Virus record (IMG/VR): IMGVR_UViG_3300046010_006259
Span: 1 to 42,689 of that record
Source: a virus
DNA length: 42,689 bases
Strand: one strand, 5' to 3'
Shown: positions 8,249 to 17,887 of the stretch, piece by piece
Position numbering within the stretch: position 1 is the stretch's first letter
How the letters are laid out: each line of letters begins with the position of its first letter
Position numbers and translations under genes: made by a program
Notes under the pieces: model-generated
The model's database searches: none
What the model was told of the DNA's origin: nothing
The model's input: only the letters and a program-made list of their open reading frames with translations

Positions 8249-8610
8249 CAGACGCGGCAGAGCATTGGTGCGGTTCTGGATCAACCGACACCAAGGCTCT
8301 AGCCGATGATCTCGCGGCCTTTGGCCTACCTGAAGATGCTTTTGGCCCTGTAGAGGAACTGGACACCAATTTTGAAGTATTCGAGGAAAACTGGGACACA
8401 GTTCAGGTGTTTATCGCCTGCCACACCCAATGGCGTAGAGAAGTACCGGGTATGGGCAGCGATTGGGTATGGTACGGATTGCGGTATCCAGACTGCGAAT
8501 GTGTAATTCGTAATTACGGACACAAAGGCGCAAAGGCCAAAGAGATATTCTTGGGATTGCAGGTAATGGAAAGGGCTGCATTGCCCATTCTCAACAAACC
8601 TAAAAAATGA
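7865..8610 (+). CDS. tail assembly chaperone, -1 frameshift fusion (gpGT analogue)
   Basis: A -1 slip at 8239-8245 joins residues 1-127 of the short form to 121 residues read from 8245 to the TGA at 8608-8610 (248 residues in all). The extension reads LADAAEHWCGSGSTDTKALA and contains FGLPEDAFGPVEEL, then FIACHTQWRREVPG; the TQWR block resembles DUF1799 proteins that follow tail chaperones. The extension frame has no plausible start near its beginning, so frameshifting is the simplest way to express it. In lambda the fusion binds the tape measure and recruits tube protein. Confidence 0.85.
8239..8294 (+). promoter_or_regulatory. programmed -1 frameshift signal
   Basis: The heptamer A-AAA-AAC (8239-8245) is in the zero frame and abuts the TAG stop. 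A stem-loop follows: 8265-8275 pairs with 8283-8294 (11 bp, one bulged A at 8288, 7-nt loop CTGGATC). The spacer is about 19 nt, longer than the usual 5-9, so the stem may help only modestly. Confidence 0.85.
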
Positions 8611-8620
8611 GGCGACCAAA

Positions 8621-9007
8621 ATGCAAGCTGGTGTATACGACATTCATATAGATCAAGGCGCGAACTGGTCGCTGAGTTTGACTTGGAAGGACGACACGGG
8701 AACCCCAGTCAATCTGACTGGGTATACCGCAAGGATGCAGATCAGGAAGGCTTACAACGATTCGACTGTCAAATTGAGCCTCACATCTTCCAGCGGGATT
8801 GTCTTGGGTGGGGCTGCTGGGACAGTGGTTATTTCTGCCACCAAAACACAGACTGCTGGCATATCCGTCGATTATCTTTCACTGTTCTACCACGATAACA
8901 AACCCTCACAGAAGATGGTTTATGATCTCGAACTCGAAACGTCTGGCGGTGTCGTGACTAGACTTTTACAAGGTGTAGCGTTCATTTATCCAGAGGTTAC
9001 GCAATGA
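8621..9007 (+). CDS. beta-rich phage protein upstream of tape measure
   Basis: A 128-residue protein: GVYDIHIDQGANWSLSLTWK, DDTGTPVNLTGYTARMQIRK, VVISATKTQTAGIS and YDLELETSGGVVTRLLQG. Alternating hydrophobic strands suggest an immunoglobulin-like or baseplate-type beta sandwich, as in the N-terminal domain of some upper baseplate proteins. It lies between the tail chaperone and a collagen-like gene and overlaps the latter by 4 nt (ATGA). I recognise the family as common in phages but cannot name a specific role; a tail-tip or fibre-attachment part is likely. Confidence 0.75.
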   Translation: MQAGVYDIHIDQGANWSLSLTWKDDTGTPVNLTGYTARMQIRKAYNDSTVKLSLTSSSGIVLGGAAGTVVISATKTQTAGISVDYLSLFYHDNKPSQKMVYDLELETSGGVVTRLLQGVAFIYPEVTQ

Positions 9008-9660
9008 CCAGTTATGTCGAAGTCATTGAAGGCTCGACAGCCTCAGTAACCATCGTAGAAGCCCCCACACCCACCGTAATAGTCACAGCCGCAGCAGAGG
9101 CTAATGTCGTAGAACTTCCCGGCTCTACTGGCCCAATAGGGCCACAAGGCCCACAAGGGCCGCAAGGTATTCAGGGCATTGCAGGATCTCCCGGTTACTA
9201 CGGCGCATTTCAGGACGTAACGACACAGACCGTAACCGATCCGACAATAGCATATGCTATGCAGATAGGCATAACGGACGAAAACAATGGTGTTAGCATC
9301 ATTGATGGCAGCAAAATAAAGTTTAACTACGCAGGTGTTTATAACATTCAATTTAGCGCACAGATAGTAAATCCAGAGACAGCTATTCATAATATATTTA
9401 TCTGGTTTAGAAAAAACGGCATAGATATAGTGGATAGTTGTAGTGATCTGTCAGTTACCGCAAAACATGGCGGTAAAAATGGTGCGTTGGTTGCTGCATG
9501 GAATTATGTAACCTCAGTAAATGCAAACGACTATGTGCAAATAATGTGGGGCGCAGATCATGAGAATCTTGCGCTTGCCGCTATTCCAGCAGGAACCTCC
9601 CCTGTTCGGCCTAAATGCCCTTCCATAATTGTCACCGCCACCCAAGTTGCTCCCGGCTGA
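9004..9660 (+). CDS. collagen-like protein with C1q/TNF-like C-terminal domain
   Basis: A 218-residue protein in three parts: a Val/Thr/Ala-rich N-terminus, eight Gly-X-Y triplets at residues 40-64 (GPIGPQGPQGPQGIQGIAG), and a C-terminal beta domain (YNIQFSAQIV, IFIWFRKNGI, VNANDYVQIMW) resembling the jelly-roll C1q fold. Collagen stalks with a globular trimer head are receptor-binding or decorating fibres on virions. Its placement before the tape measure gene, away from the other fibres at 17.9-21.8 kb, is notable. It probably trimerises. Confidence 0.85.
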   Translation: MTSYVEVIEGSTASVTIVEAPTPTVIVTAAAEANVVELPGSTGPIGPQGPQGPQGIQGIAGSPGYYGAFQDVTTQTVTDPTIAYAMQIGITDENNGVSIIDGSKIKFNYAGVYNIQFSAQIVNPETAIHNIFIWFRKNGIDIVDSCSDLSVTAKHGGKNGALVAAWNYVTSVNANDYVQIMWGADHENLALAAIPAGTSPVRPKCPSIIVTATQVAPG

Positions 9661-9670
9661 CTTTTTACCC

Positions 9671-9697
9671 TTGACCACCTGCCATTTTTGGTATACT
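9671..9697 (+). promoter_or_regulatory. sigma70-like promoter before the tape measure gene
   Basis: TTGACC (9671-9676) and TATACT (9692-9697) are separated by 15 bp, with TGG just before the -10 forming an extended -10 element. It lies in the 68-bp gap between the collagen-like gene and the tape measure gene. The spacer is short, so the extended -10 would matter most. CGGTG and CACCG repeats lie just downstream. Confidence 0.5.
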
Positions 9698-9728
9698 GCG
9701 GTGAACACCAAACACCGTAGGCCCAAAA

Positions 9729-12700
9729 ATGTCAGATATGATCCAAACTGGTATTCGTGTATCCGTTGACCTCGGTACTTCGATAGGCAATGCCCAGAAT
9801 TTTGCCAAGGTAGTATCACAGGTAGGCAATAGTGCTACCAAAGCCAGCGCAGAATTTAAGAAATCTGCACAGGAAATATCTGCCAATGCCAGAAGCATTG
9901 GTGCAGCAATGGGCATGACAAAGGCTTCTGATTTAGCCAAAAGCGCACTGGAAGCCACCAAGTCGCTAGGTATGCTCGGCGCAAGCGCCAGAAATACCAA
10001 AGTCCAGATTCAAGAACTGACCTACGCCACTGAAAAGTATGTGTCTGTATCATCCAAATTGGGGATGCAGACAAAGACTGTCATCGACCATGTAGAAGCA
10101 TGGAATAAACTATCAGAAGTCGGCATGAAACGCTTTGCCGGATCTGAATGGGCTGCAAAGTTATCTACCGCCGTTCCCAGCGCCAGCACAGCCGCTACGG
10201 TTCCGGTGATCTCCAAAGCCGAAGGCGAGAATCAAATCTCAGTCCTGAACAGACTCAAATCTGGGTGGATGGGCCTCACTGCGGCTTTTCTATCTGCAAA
10301 GGCAGCCGTTACCGCGGTAGGGGAGTTCACCAAATTAGCAGATGAGTATTCCGGTTTGTTGGCTCGAACCAAATTAGTCTCGGGTACGCAAGCTGAATTA
10401 GCTACTGCTATGAAGGCAACTTATGACATTGCATTAAATACCAGAGCGCCGTTAAAAGAAGTAACGCAGCTTTACTATAGAATGTCTGTAGCTATGGCAG
10501 GAGTTGGTAAGAGTCAACAAGATGCCTTAGCCCTTACTGATCTAGTAACAAAATCGTTAAAAATATCAGGATCTTCTTCTACCGAGACAGCAGCAGCATT
10601 GCAACAGTTCAGCCAAGCAATGCAAGCTGGGGTATTGAATGGTGATGAATTTAGATCAGTCATGGAAAATATGCCTAGACTGGTTACTGCTCTAACAACA
10701 TCGCTAGGCGTTAACGTTGCTACGCTTAGAGAATGGTCGTCGCAAGGTAAATTAACTTTCAAAGTTATAACGGACGCCCTTGCTACGCAGAGCGCAGCTA
10801 TAGATGCAGATTTCAAGAAAATCCCTATAACAGTAGGAGGGGCGCTAACCAACCTTCAAACAGCGGTTACGAGATGGCTAGGCAATGCCGATCAATCCGA
10901 ACAAGGTACTAGACGATTGGCTGAAGCGATAGATTATTTTGCTAAAAATCTTGATAATGTTGCAAATTCTATTTCAAATGTTGTTGTACCTGCCGTAACG
11001 CATGTAGTAGGGTTTTTTAAGTTTTACTCTGATGCAGTAGCCGACTTAAACAAAAACCTTCGTGAAATGGTCGGCCTGCAAAGCGCAGGATCACAGATAG
11101 ATCCAGAGATCCAAAAGCTAATGGCAATGGGCCGGGGAGAATGGCGTCCACCCGAACCTACGGCGCAAACTCCGTACTTCACCGGGCAAACAAAAGCAGC
11201 GCCTAACGCCCCAGATCCTAAGGAGATTATCAAGGCCCAAGAGCAAGCCCAGAAGGTCTTGGAAGCCACGATCAAGCAGAGGATAGAGACAGAGCGCCAA
11301 GCGGCTGAACTATTCAAGGCTCAGGCCGAGACGCGCTTGAAGGCGCTGGAAGCCGAACGTAATCAGATGGAGTTCAATTTCAAACTGCAATTAGATGGGG
11401 CCACTTCAGTACAGCAGAAAGAAAGCGTAAACACTAATCTGATAAAGGCGCGACAAGATAGCCTACGCAAAGAATTTGGAATCCAACAAGACATACTTGC
11501 TGTGCAAGGCGATGTGTTAAAAACAACCTACGACGGGTATACAGAAGAATTAAACAGGGCTTCTGAGTTAGGATTAAAAGAAGAAGAAATAATCTCACTC
11601 AAGACTGCTAGGCTAGGTGTAGAAAATGAAGTAAAGATTCTCAATGAGCAATCTGCACAACAACAAATAGATCTGAACGCACAGATATTAAATGCTTCAA
11701 AAGAAGCAATAAAAAATAAAGAATCTGAAAAGAAAGCAATGGCAGACCTTACAAATGAATTTGTAAAGCAGTCTGCTATCCTTGACAAACTGCAAAAAGC
11801 CAAGGCAGCAGGAGCAACACCTGAACAATTAAAAAGCCTTAACGAAACACTTCAGTCAATGCCGACTGTTGAGATTTTTTCGGACGATCAAATCTCAAAA
11901 GCTATAGAACTACACGATCAAACGGCTAGGGTAAAAGAAGGAATTGATAAGCTAACTGATTCCGAAAAAGCAGTTCGTGAGGAAGCACTCCGCACGATGG
12001 CAGTAGTCAATTCAAACCTTGAATACACGAAAGAGTTAGCAAAAGGACTCACAGAGGCTTTCGATTCCGTAGGCGCAGCGGTTGGTGGAATGGCTGTAGC
12101 AATGGCTGAATACAGCAAGCAACAAGCTACTATTGCTATCCAGAAGCAAGAAGAAATAGCCAAGGCAGCAGGAAACCCAGAAAAGATAGCCAAGGCCGAA
12201 ACGGATGCTTCTGAAAAATCAGCTAAAGCACAAGTAAAGAATTACGGCGATATAACTAAAGCTGCACAGGGGTTCTTTAAGAAAGGAACTACTGGCTATC
12301 AGGCGATGGGTACGGCTGTCAAAGTCTTTAGGGCTTTTGAAATGGCGCAGTCCGTCATGTCTGCCGTTAAGCAGATTGAACAGATGGGTGGGTTGCTCAC
12401 GGCTTTCACCGAATCGCTCACCACTATGGGCATTTTGTCGGATGCCAACACAGCCAAGGAACTCGTTAATGCTCAAAAAGGAGCGGTAGCAAAAGGTACA
12501 GAAGGCGCAGCCAATCAGGGATCGTCTGGTGATCCATATTCAGCTTTCGCTCGTGTAGCGGCTTGGGTGGCTTTGATGGCTGGACTTGGTATTGTTATTG
12601 GTGGTGGGGCCAGTGCAGCGCCTACAATGACAGGCAAGGACTATGCAAAGCAACAGCAAGAGGCTTTCTCTGCCACCCTCGGATCGACAGTGCTGGGAGG

Positions 12701-15290
12701 CGCAGAGGCTTCTAACTCTATCCAAAACTCTCTCGACATAATCGCAGAGAACAGCACTGCCGACCTCGACTATAGTCAGGGTTTGCTAAAGGCTTTTGAA
12801 GAACTATCGGCGGCAATGACTGGCCTCGCGGCAGCGGTAGCAGTGTCGTTCAAGGTCGATACTAGCGGGCTAAATCTTGGCAAGACAGGATCTAGCATCC
12901 TTGCTTTTGGTGCTGGTAACACAAAAAGAGAATTGGCAGGGCAAGGACTTACGTTCACACCTACCAGACTCGGCAAACTGCTCGATTCTGAAAGCATACA
13001 AGGTCAACAATATGTAGATGTGTTGGTGACAAAGACCAAAGGCTACTTCTTTGGACTTATATCAAAAACTAAACAATCAATAGAGACAACTTTTAGCAAT
13101 CTTCCGAAGCCAATCAGCGATCAGGTAGTAAACGTATTTGATAAGTTAAGGACAACTTTCATAAAGTCAGCCGACTTAGTTGGTATGGGCGGCGCAGAGT
13201 TTATGAGCAAACTCGATAAACTCAAGATAAACTTGGGCAAGATTCCATTCACCGATGATGCAAAGAAGAATGGCGAATTGTTAAACGCGGCTATAAACAA
13301 ACAAGCTGATCTTTTGGCTAAAAAGCTACTCCCAGCCTATAGAGATTCTCAAATTGTAGGGGAAGGGTATTTCCAAACATTTAACCGTGTTGCTAACGCA
13401 CTAACCAACGGCAAAGCAAAACTTGCACAATTCAACATCGAAGCTATTTCTTACGCTCAGATAATGAATAAGAAAGGCGATATTGAAAAGCAAGTGGTCG
13501 TACAATCCATATTAGCTTCCAATGCCACCTCAGATCTTAAAGATGTGATGGCAGGGCTTCCGGGGACGGCTGACGATGCTATCGAAGCGTTCAGCAATCT
13601 GGTACAGATCAAGTCGCTATTTGCTTCTGTGGGTCAGGCAAGCGTCAACTTGTCAACTGTATTGATTACAGCGTCAGGCGGCATAGATAAACTCAAAACA
13701 AATCTTCAGACCTATTTCGATAGGTATTTTACTGATACTCAGAAGCTAGGTGCAAATACACAGACGCTCTCAAACAAGTTCAGCGCCCTTGGGCTAACCA
13801 TGCCTAGCCTCAGTGCTACGGTAGATAAAACCACTGGGGTAGTGACTGATGCCAAGGGAAGCTATGTAAAATTCCTTGATGCTTTGAGCAAGGACACTTC
13901 TGCCGCTGGTCAGGCCACCTACGCCAAGGCTCTTGCATTGGCAGGTGAATTTGCAGACGCAGCGGAATTGAGCGCCAGTATCACAGAACAGGCTAACCAA
14001 ACCATACGAGACTCATATACTAAAACAGTAAACCAACAAATAGCAGTCTACAAACTGTTAGCCAAACAAGATCCAGCCGCAGCGGAGAAAGCACTCAGGT
14101 TAGAAAGAGATCTGGCTATGGTGGGCATGGATGCCTTGACCAAACAATATACAGAAAATGTGAACGCTCTTACCGATGCGTCAGAAGCACTAACGACTTC
14201 GCAAGGATCATTGAAAACGGCATACGATAATTTGCTGAAGTTGCGAGACAACTTTGTGGGTCTGGTGAAAGGTATCCAGACGTACTACAACGAACTGACA
14301 GGCCCGAAGTCGCCTAACATATCGCCCCAAGATGCTTACAAGCTGGCTAAAGACCTCTTTACGTCTACAGCGGCGGGTGCTGCACAGGGCAATGCCCAAG
14401 CGTTAGCAGACCTACCAGACGTTTCAAAGCAGTTCTTGGAAGCATCCCAAAAGATGTTTGCATCTGGCCCCGGATACCAAACAGATTTTCAAGCCGTCTT
14501 GGATGGACTAGAAGCTGGTATGGAGGGTGGAAACAAACAGATAGATCTGATGACCGCGCAATTATTAGTGGCTGAAGAAGCTAATAAAAATCTTATTACG
14601 CTTGATACCACAATGGGTACTGTAAAAGGTGCAGTAGTTGCTTTGAATACATCGTTAGCTGACTATAACACTAAGTTAGCTACATATCTTGAAGCCGTAG
14701 CTAAAGCAAAACCGGGTGAAGCACCGACTCCGCCCACGTTTGTAGCACCTACTGTTACGACTCCTGCTACGCCCACTACACCGACCACACCGACCACACC
14801 AATAGAAGATCCTAAGATCCAAGCAGCTAAAGATTATAGTTTAGCTATTGCTACCTACATTAGAACTAGGAATTATACAAGTGCAGATACAATAATAAAG
14901 AGAGCAACGGACAATGGACATACTGTTGTTCAAACAGCCGGTACTAAAACCCCAGTAAAAAGGAATGATGATACATATACTGTAGACGGTTACGCCAAAG
15001 GCGGCTATGCCACCCCCGGCATGGCTTTGGTGGGTGAGCAAGGGCCAGAACTGATTAACTTTGCACAGCCGGGACAGGTCTACACGGCAGGGCAGACGCA
15101 AAGCATTTTGGCTTCTAACGGTGAAAACCAGAAGGAGCAAACCGAGGTTATGAAGGCTCAAGTGATGGAATTGAAAGCATTGGTAAAAGTCCAGCAAACT
15201 GCTAATATCGAATTGATAAAAGAACTTAAAGGTTTGAAAGCAGAGATGGCGGTACTTGCCAAGAAAGCTAAATTGGAGGCTTCAGCGTGA
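9729..15290 (+). CDS. tail tape measure protein
   Basis: An 1853-residue protein, the longest in the window. It sets tail length and passes into the cell during infection. The region about 185-340 (KATYDIALNTRAPLKEVTQL; EFRSVMENMPRLVTALTTS) is the conserved tape-measure N-terminal domain. Residues about 510-700 are charged coiled coil. Residues about 938-965 are hydrophobic (WVALMAGLGIVIGGGASAA), a likely membrane-inserting segment. A Pro/Thr-rich linker sits near 1660-1690, and the C-terminus has the usual GGYATPGMALVGEQGPELI motif. At about 1.5 angstrom per residue it predicts a tail near 280 nm. It follows the tail chaperone as expected. Confidence 0.95.
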   Translation: MSDMIQTGIRVSVDLGTSIGNAQNFAKVVSQVGNSATKASAEFKKSAQEISANARSIGAAMGMTKASDLAKSALEATKSLGMLGASARNTKVQIQELTYATEKYVSVSSKLGMQTKTVIDHVEAWNKLSEVGMKRFAGSEWAAKLSTAVPSASTAATVPVISKAEGENQISVLNRLKSGWMGLTAAFLSAKAAVTAVGEFTKLADEYSGLLARTKLVSGTQAELATAMKATYDIALNTRAPLKEVTQLYYRMSVAMAGVGKSQQDALALTDLVTKSLKISGSSSTETAAALQQFSQAMQAGVLNGDEFRSVMENMPRLVTALTTSLGVNVATLREWSSQGKLTFKVITDALATQSAAIDADFKKIPITVGGALTNLQTAVTRWLGNADQSEQGTRRLAEAIDYFAKNLDNVANSISNVVVPAVTHVVGFFKFYSDAVADLNKNLREMVGLQSAGSQIDPEIQKLMAMGRGEWRPPEPTAQTPYFTGQTKAAPNAPDPKEIIKAQEQAQKVLEATIKQRIETERQAAELFKAQAETRLKALEAERNQMEFNFKLQLDGATSVQQKESVNTNLIKARQDSLRKEFGIQQDILAVQGDVLKTTYDGYTEELNRASELGLKEEEIISLKTARLGVENEVKILNEQSAQQQIDLNAQILNASKEAIKNKESEKKAMADLTNEFVKQSAILDKLQKAKAAGATPEQLKSLNETLQSMPTVEIFSDDQISKAIELHDQTARVKEGIDKLTDSEKAVREEALRTMAVVNSNLEYTKELAKGLTEAFDSVGAAVGGMAVAMAEYSKQQATIAIQKQEEIAKAAGNPEKIAKAETDASEKSAKAQVKNYGDITKAAQGFFKKGTTGYQAMGTAVKVFRAFEMAQSVMSAVKQIEQMGGLLTAFTESLTTMGILSDANTAKELVNAQKGAVAKGTEGAANQGSSGDPYSAFARVAAWVALMAGLGIVIGGGASAAPTMTGKDYAKQQQEAFSATLGSTVLGGAEASNSIQNSLDIIAENSTADLDYSQGLLKAFEELSAAMTGLAAAVAVSFKVDTSGLNLGKTGSSILAFGAGNTKRELAGQGLTFTPTRLGKLLDSESIQGQQYVDVLVTKTKGYFFGLISKTKQSIETTFSNLPKPISDQVVNVFDKLRTTFIKSADLVGMGGAEFMSKLDKLKINLGKIPFTDDAKKNGELLNAAINKQADLLAKKLLPAYRDSQIVGEGYFQTFNRVANALTNGKAKLAQFNIEAISYAQIMNKKGDIEKQVVVQSILASNATSDLKDVMAGLPGTADDAIEAFSNLVQIKSLFASVGQASVNLSTVLITASGGIDKLKTNLQTYFDRYFTDTQKLGANTQTLSNKFSALGLTMPSLSATVDKTTGVVTDAKGSYVKFLDALSKDTSAAGQATYAKALALAGEFADAAELSASITEQANQTIRDSYTKTVNQQIAVYKLLAKQDPAAAEKALRLERDLAMVGMDALTKQYTENVNALTDASEALTTSQGSLKTAYDNLLKLRDNFVGLVKGIQTYYNELTGPKSPNISPQDAYKLAKDLFTSTAAGAAQGNAQALADLPDVSKQFLEASQKMFASGPGYQTDFQAVLDGLEAGMEGGNKQIDLMTAQLLVAEEANKNLITLDTTMGTVKGAVVALNTSLADYNTKLATYLEAVAKAKPGEAPTPPTFVAPTVTTPATPTTPTTPTTPIEDPKIQAAKDYSLAIATYIRTRNYTSADTIIKRATDNGHTVVQTAGTKTPVKRNDDTYTVDGYAKGGYATPGMALVGEQGPELINFAQPGQVYTAGQTQSILASNGENQKEQTEVMKAQVMELKALVKVQQTANIELIKELKGLKAEMAVLAKKAKLEASA

Positions 15291-17026
15291 GAAATTATGG
15301 TATCCAGTTTGACGGAACTACACTAGACGGCATAACAACTACATCGTTCTATTTTTCGATATATGGTTTTAGCCTATATGATAATTTTTATGAACCAAGG
15401 ATAACTACACCTACTACGGTTACATCTTCGATGTTTTCAGACAGAACAACATCGGGAGCCAATGCCAAAACTTACGGTTATCTGGAACTTGAAAACTCCG
15501 ATGGCGCTCTCGATTACATGGCTGATTACGCATTTGAGGGTAAACAAGCTATTGTTTCTTTTTACCTAGACGACGGGACTGGCGTAGGTTACATAACCAC
15601 TGTTATAGATTCCATTGAGTTATCTATAACTAAAGTCGTAATAAATTTAAGAGACATAATTGCAGATTTAGATAAACCTTTGCTGACTTCGGTTTACGGC
15701 GGCACTAACATCTTACCAAATGGAATAGATGGAACTGATGACATAAAAGGACAAACGATACCGAGGCTTTTGGGTTTTGTTAAGAGCATAGAACCTGTTC
15801 AAGTCAACACGGCTGTATGGATATACCAAATATCCGATAGCACAGGGACGATACAGAACGTGTATGACAAGGGCGTAGTGCTTCCACCTCAGTCTCCCCC
15901 GTTTTCATCGGTAGCGGCTATGGTGGCTGGCTCTGTTACGCCCGGCTCTTACCGCGTTTACCGTGGCCCCGAAGGGTTGTTTTTCAAACTTGGTGTTGCA
16001 CCCAACGGCATCGTTACTTGTGATGTTACTGGATACGTTTATGTAGATCCAGTTTTAATAAACGTGGTTTTGTTTACATATCAGATATATACATACAATG
16101 GGACTGTAAAAAATGTTTATGACAACGGGGTAGAATTAACTTTACAAACACCGGCTTTTTCATCAGTAACAGATCTGAATACCGGATCGGTTACGGCTGG
16201 AAATTATCGAGTGTATGACGGCCCTGAAGGACTTTATTTTAGGTTAGGTAGCGCACCTACTGGCAGTGTGATATGTAACGTAGGTGGCTCTGGTACGGTC
16301 GGTGAGGCCATAAACAACATTTTAACCTACGGGTCTTTTACTGAAACTTTTACGGGAACTTTGCCAGCCTATGAAGCTGGGGTGTACATAAAAGATTCTT
16401 CAAGCTATATGTCTTTGGTAACCGATTTAGCTGGATCAGTCGGATCTTGGTTCGGGAGTAGTGATTGGTCAGCAACGAGCATAGATGGTGGTGTGTTTAA
16501 CGGAACCACAGGGGTGCTTGTCGGTATTCTTGATTCAAACAACATAATTGATATTGAAAGGGTTAGGACAAGAGATACAGGTAATGGAGTTCCTATATGG
16601 AAGATAAATCTTAATTATCAAAAAATAGATAGAGTTTTAACTGCTACCGACTTAGCTTCTGCTGTATCAAGTGCAGATAAAAATTATTTATCTAAAGAAT
16701 ATAGGACTACGTTCTCCGAAGATCCTTCTATAAAAACCATATACCCAAATTCAGAAGAATTAACTATAAACACTTTGTTGAATGATTCTGCTGACGCTGC
16801 TTTAGAAACAGCTAGACTGTTAACGCTCTATGGTCAGAAAAGAGTAGTTTATGTCGTGACTGTTCGTGAAATATCTAACAGCGAAATTCTTCTTTATTAT
16901 AGGATAGGCAATGTCGTCACGCTACAACTAGATAGATTTGGTCTAAATGCTGGCAAGGATTTTAGCATAATTGGTGTAGAGACAGACTACTATTCTAGAG
17001 TAGCTAAATTAACTTTATGGGGTTGA
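15287..17026 (+). CDS. tail-tip/baseplate protein with an internal tandem duplication
   Basis: A 579-residue protein starting at GTG 15287 in a GTGA overlap with the tape measure stop. The N-terminal half has INLRDIIADLDKPLLTSVYG and IPRLLGFVKSIEPV, a pattern common in phage tail-tip proteins encoded after the tape measure. Residues about 179-247 and 265-332 are repeats of one module: NVYDKGVVLP versus NVYDNGVELT, SYRVYRGPEGLFFKLG versus NYRVYDGPEGLYFRLG. The C-terminus (IIGVETDYYSRVAKLTLWG) resembles hub-type beta domains. Exact role not assigned. Confidence 0.8.
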   Translation: MRNYGIQFDGTTLDGITTTSFYFSIYGFSLYDNFYEPRITTPTTVTSSMFSDRTTSGANAKTYGYLELENSDGALDYMADYAFEGKQAIVSFYLDDGTGVGYITTVIDSIELSITKVVINLRDIIADLDKPLLTSVYGGTNILPNGIDGTDDIKGQTIPRLLGFVKSIEPVQVNTAVWIYQISDSTGTIQNVYDKGVVLPPQSPPFSSVAAMVAGSVTPGSYRVYRGPEGLFFKLGVAPNGIVTCDVTGYVYVDPVLINVVLFTYQIYTYNGTVKNVYDNGVELTLQTPAFSSVTDLNTGSVTAGNYRVYDGPEGLYFRLGSAPTGSVICNVGGSGTVGEAINNILTYGSFTETFTGTLPAYEAGVYIKDSSSYMSLVTDLAGSVGSWFGSSDWSATSIDGGVFNGTTGVLVGILDSNNIIDIERVRTRDTGNGVPIWKINLNYQKIDRVLTATDLASAVSSADKNYLSKEYRTTFSEDPSIKTIYPNSEELTINTLLNDSADAALETARLLTLYGQKRVVYVVTVREISNSEILLYYRIGNVVTLQLDRFGLNAGKDFSIIGVETDYYSRVAKLTLWG

Positions 17027-17029
17027 TAA

Positions 17030-17887
17030 ATGTCAAACTGTATTATCGGTTTTAAGAACAGGATAGATGAAAGTTCAATAGACGACCTCTATGGTAATTG
17101 GAATAGTAGCTATCCTATATCAAACATTAAAAATGGCATTATTTCAATACAAGCAAGATCTGTAGATACATATAACACAAGCACAAGATTCAGGTTCGCT
17201 ACTGCTCAAGCCCGTTTGACTGGTGCTATTGCAATCGTCAATCATAATCTAACCGCAACGGCTACATGGCGCTATAACATCTTTTCAGATGCAGCATACA
17301 GCACACTCGTATACGATTCTGGGACTATAAACGTATGGCCTGATATGCCATACGGCTATTATGAATGGGAAGATGACGATTTTTGGGATCTCACAATGTC
17401 ACCCGACCAGATCACTGCTGACAGGCACACCCTGATCCACGCACAAACAGACTTGGTGAACGCGCAGTATTATCAGGTCGAGTTTTTCGATGCAGATAAC
17501 CCGGCGGGCTATGTGTCGCTTGGCAGAGTCTTTCTGGGCCAGACCTATCAACCTGAGAATAACATGAGTCTGGGCGCTGCAATTAGCATAGAGTCCGATA
17601 CGACCGTTGATAAGACCATTGGTGGGGTGGAATACTTCCAGAACAAGTTGAAGTACAGAGTAGTCAGGATGAATCTGGCGTATCTGGATGAAGCGACAGC
17701 CATTTTGAATCAGGATATAATGCAGCAATCCGACATAAGTGCTGAAGTTTTATTTATATGGAATCCGGCATCTAGCATCTTGAATAACAAAAATAGTTTT
17801 ATGGGCAGACTACGCAGTTTGAACGCTGTAGAAAATCCATACAATACTATCTATCAAACGTCTTATGAAATAAAGGAGCTTCTGTAA
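17030..17887 (+). CDS. tail protein of unknown role
   Basis: A 285-residue protein between the tail-tip gene and the first fibre gene. It begins MSNCIIGFKNRIDESSIDDL and contains TAQARLTGAIAIVNHNLTAT, YGYYEWEDDDFWDLTM and AGYVSLGRVFLGQTYQPENN; the VSLGRVFLGQ block is typical of proteins bridging tail tip and fibres. The predicted fold is mostly beta. Its stop overlaps the next start (TAATG at 17885-17889). Likely a baseplate or fibre-adaptor protein. Confidence 0.75.
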   Translation: MSNCIIGFKNRIDESSIDDLYGNWNSSYPISNIKNGIISIQARSVDTYNTSTRFRFATAQARLTGAIAIVNHNLTATATWRYNIFSDAAYSTLVYDSGTINVWPDMPYGYYEWEDDDFWDLTMSPDQITADRHTLIHAQTDLVNAQYYQVEFFDADNPAGYVSLGRVFLGQTYQPENNMSLGAAISIESDTTVDKTIGGVEYFQNKLKYRVVRMNLAYLDEATAILNQDIMQQSDISAEVLFIWNPASSILNNKNSFMGRLRSLNAVENPYNTIYQTSYEIKELL

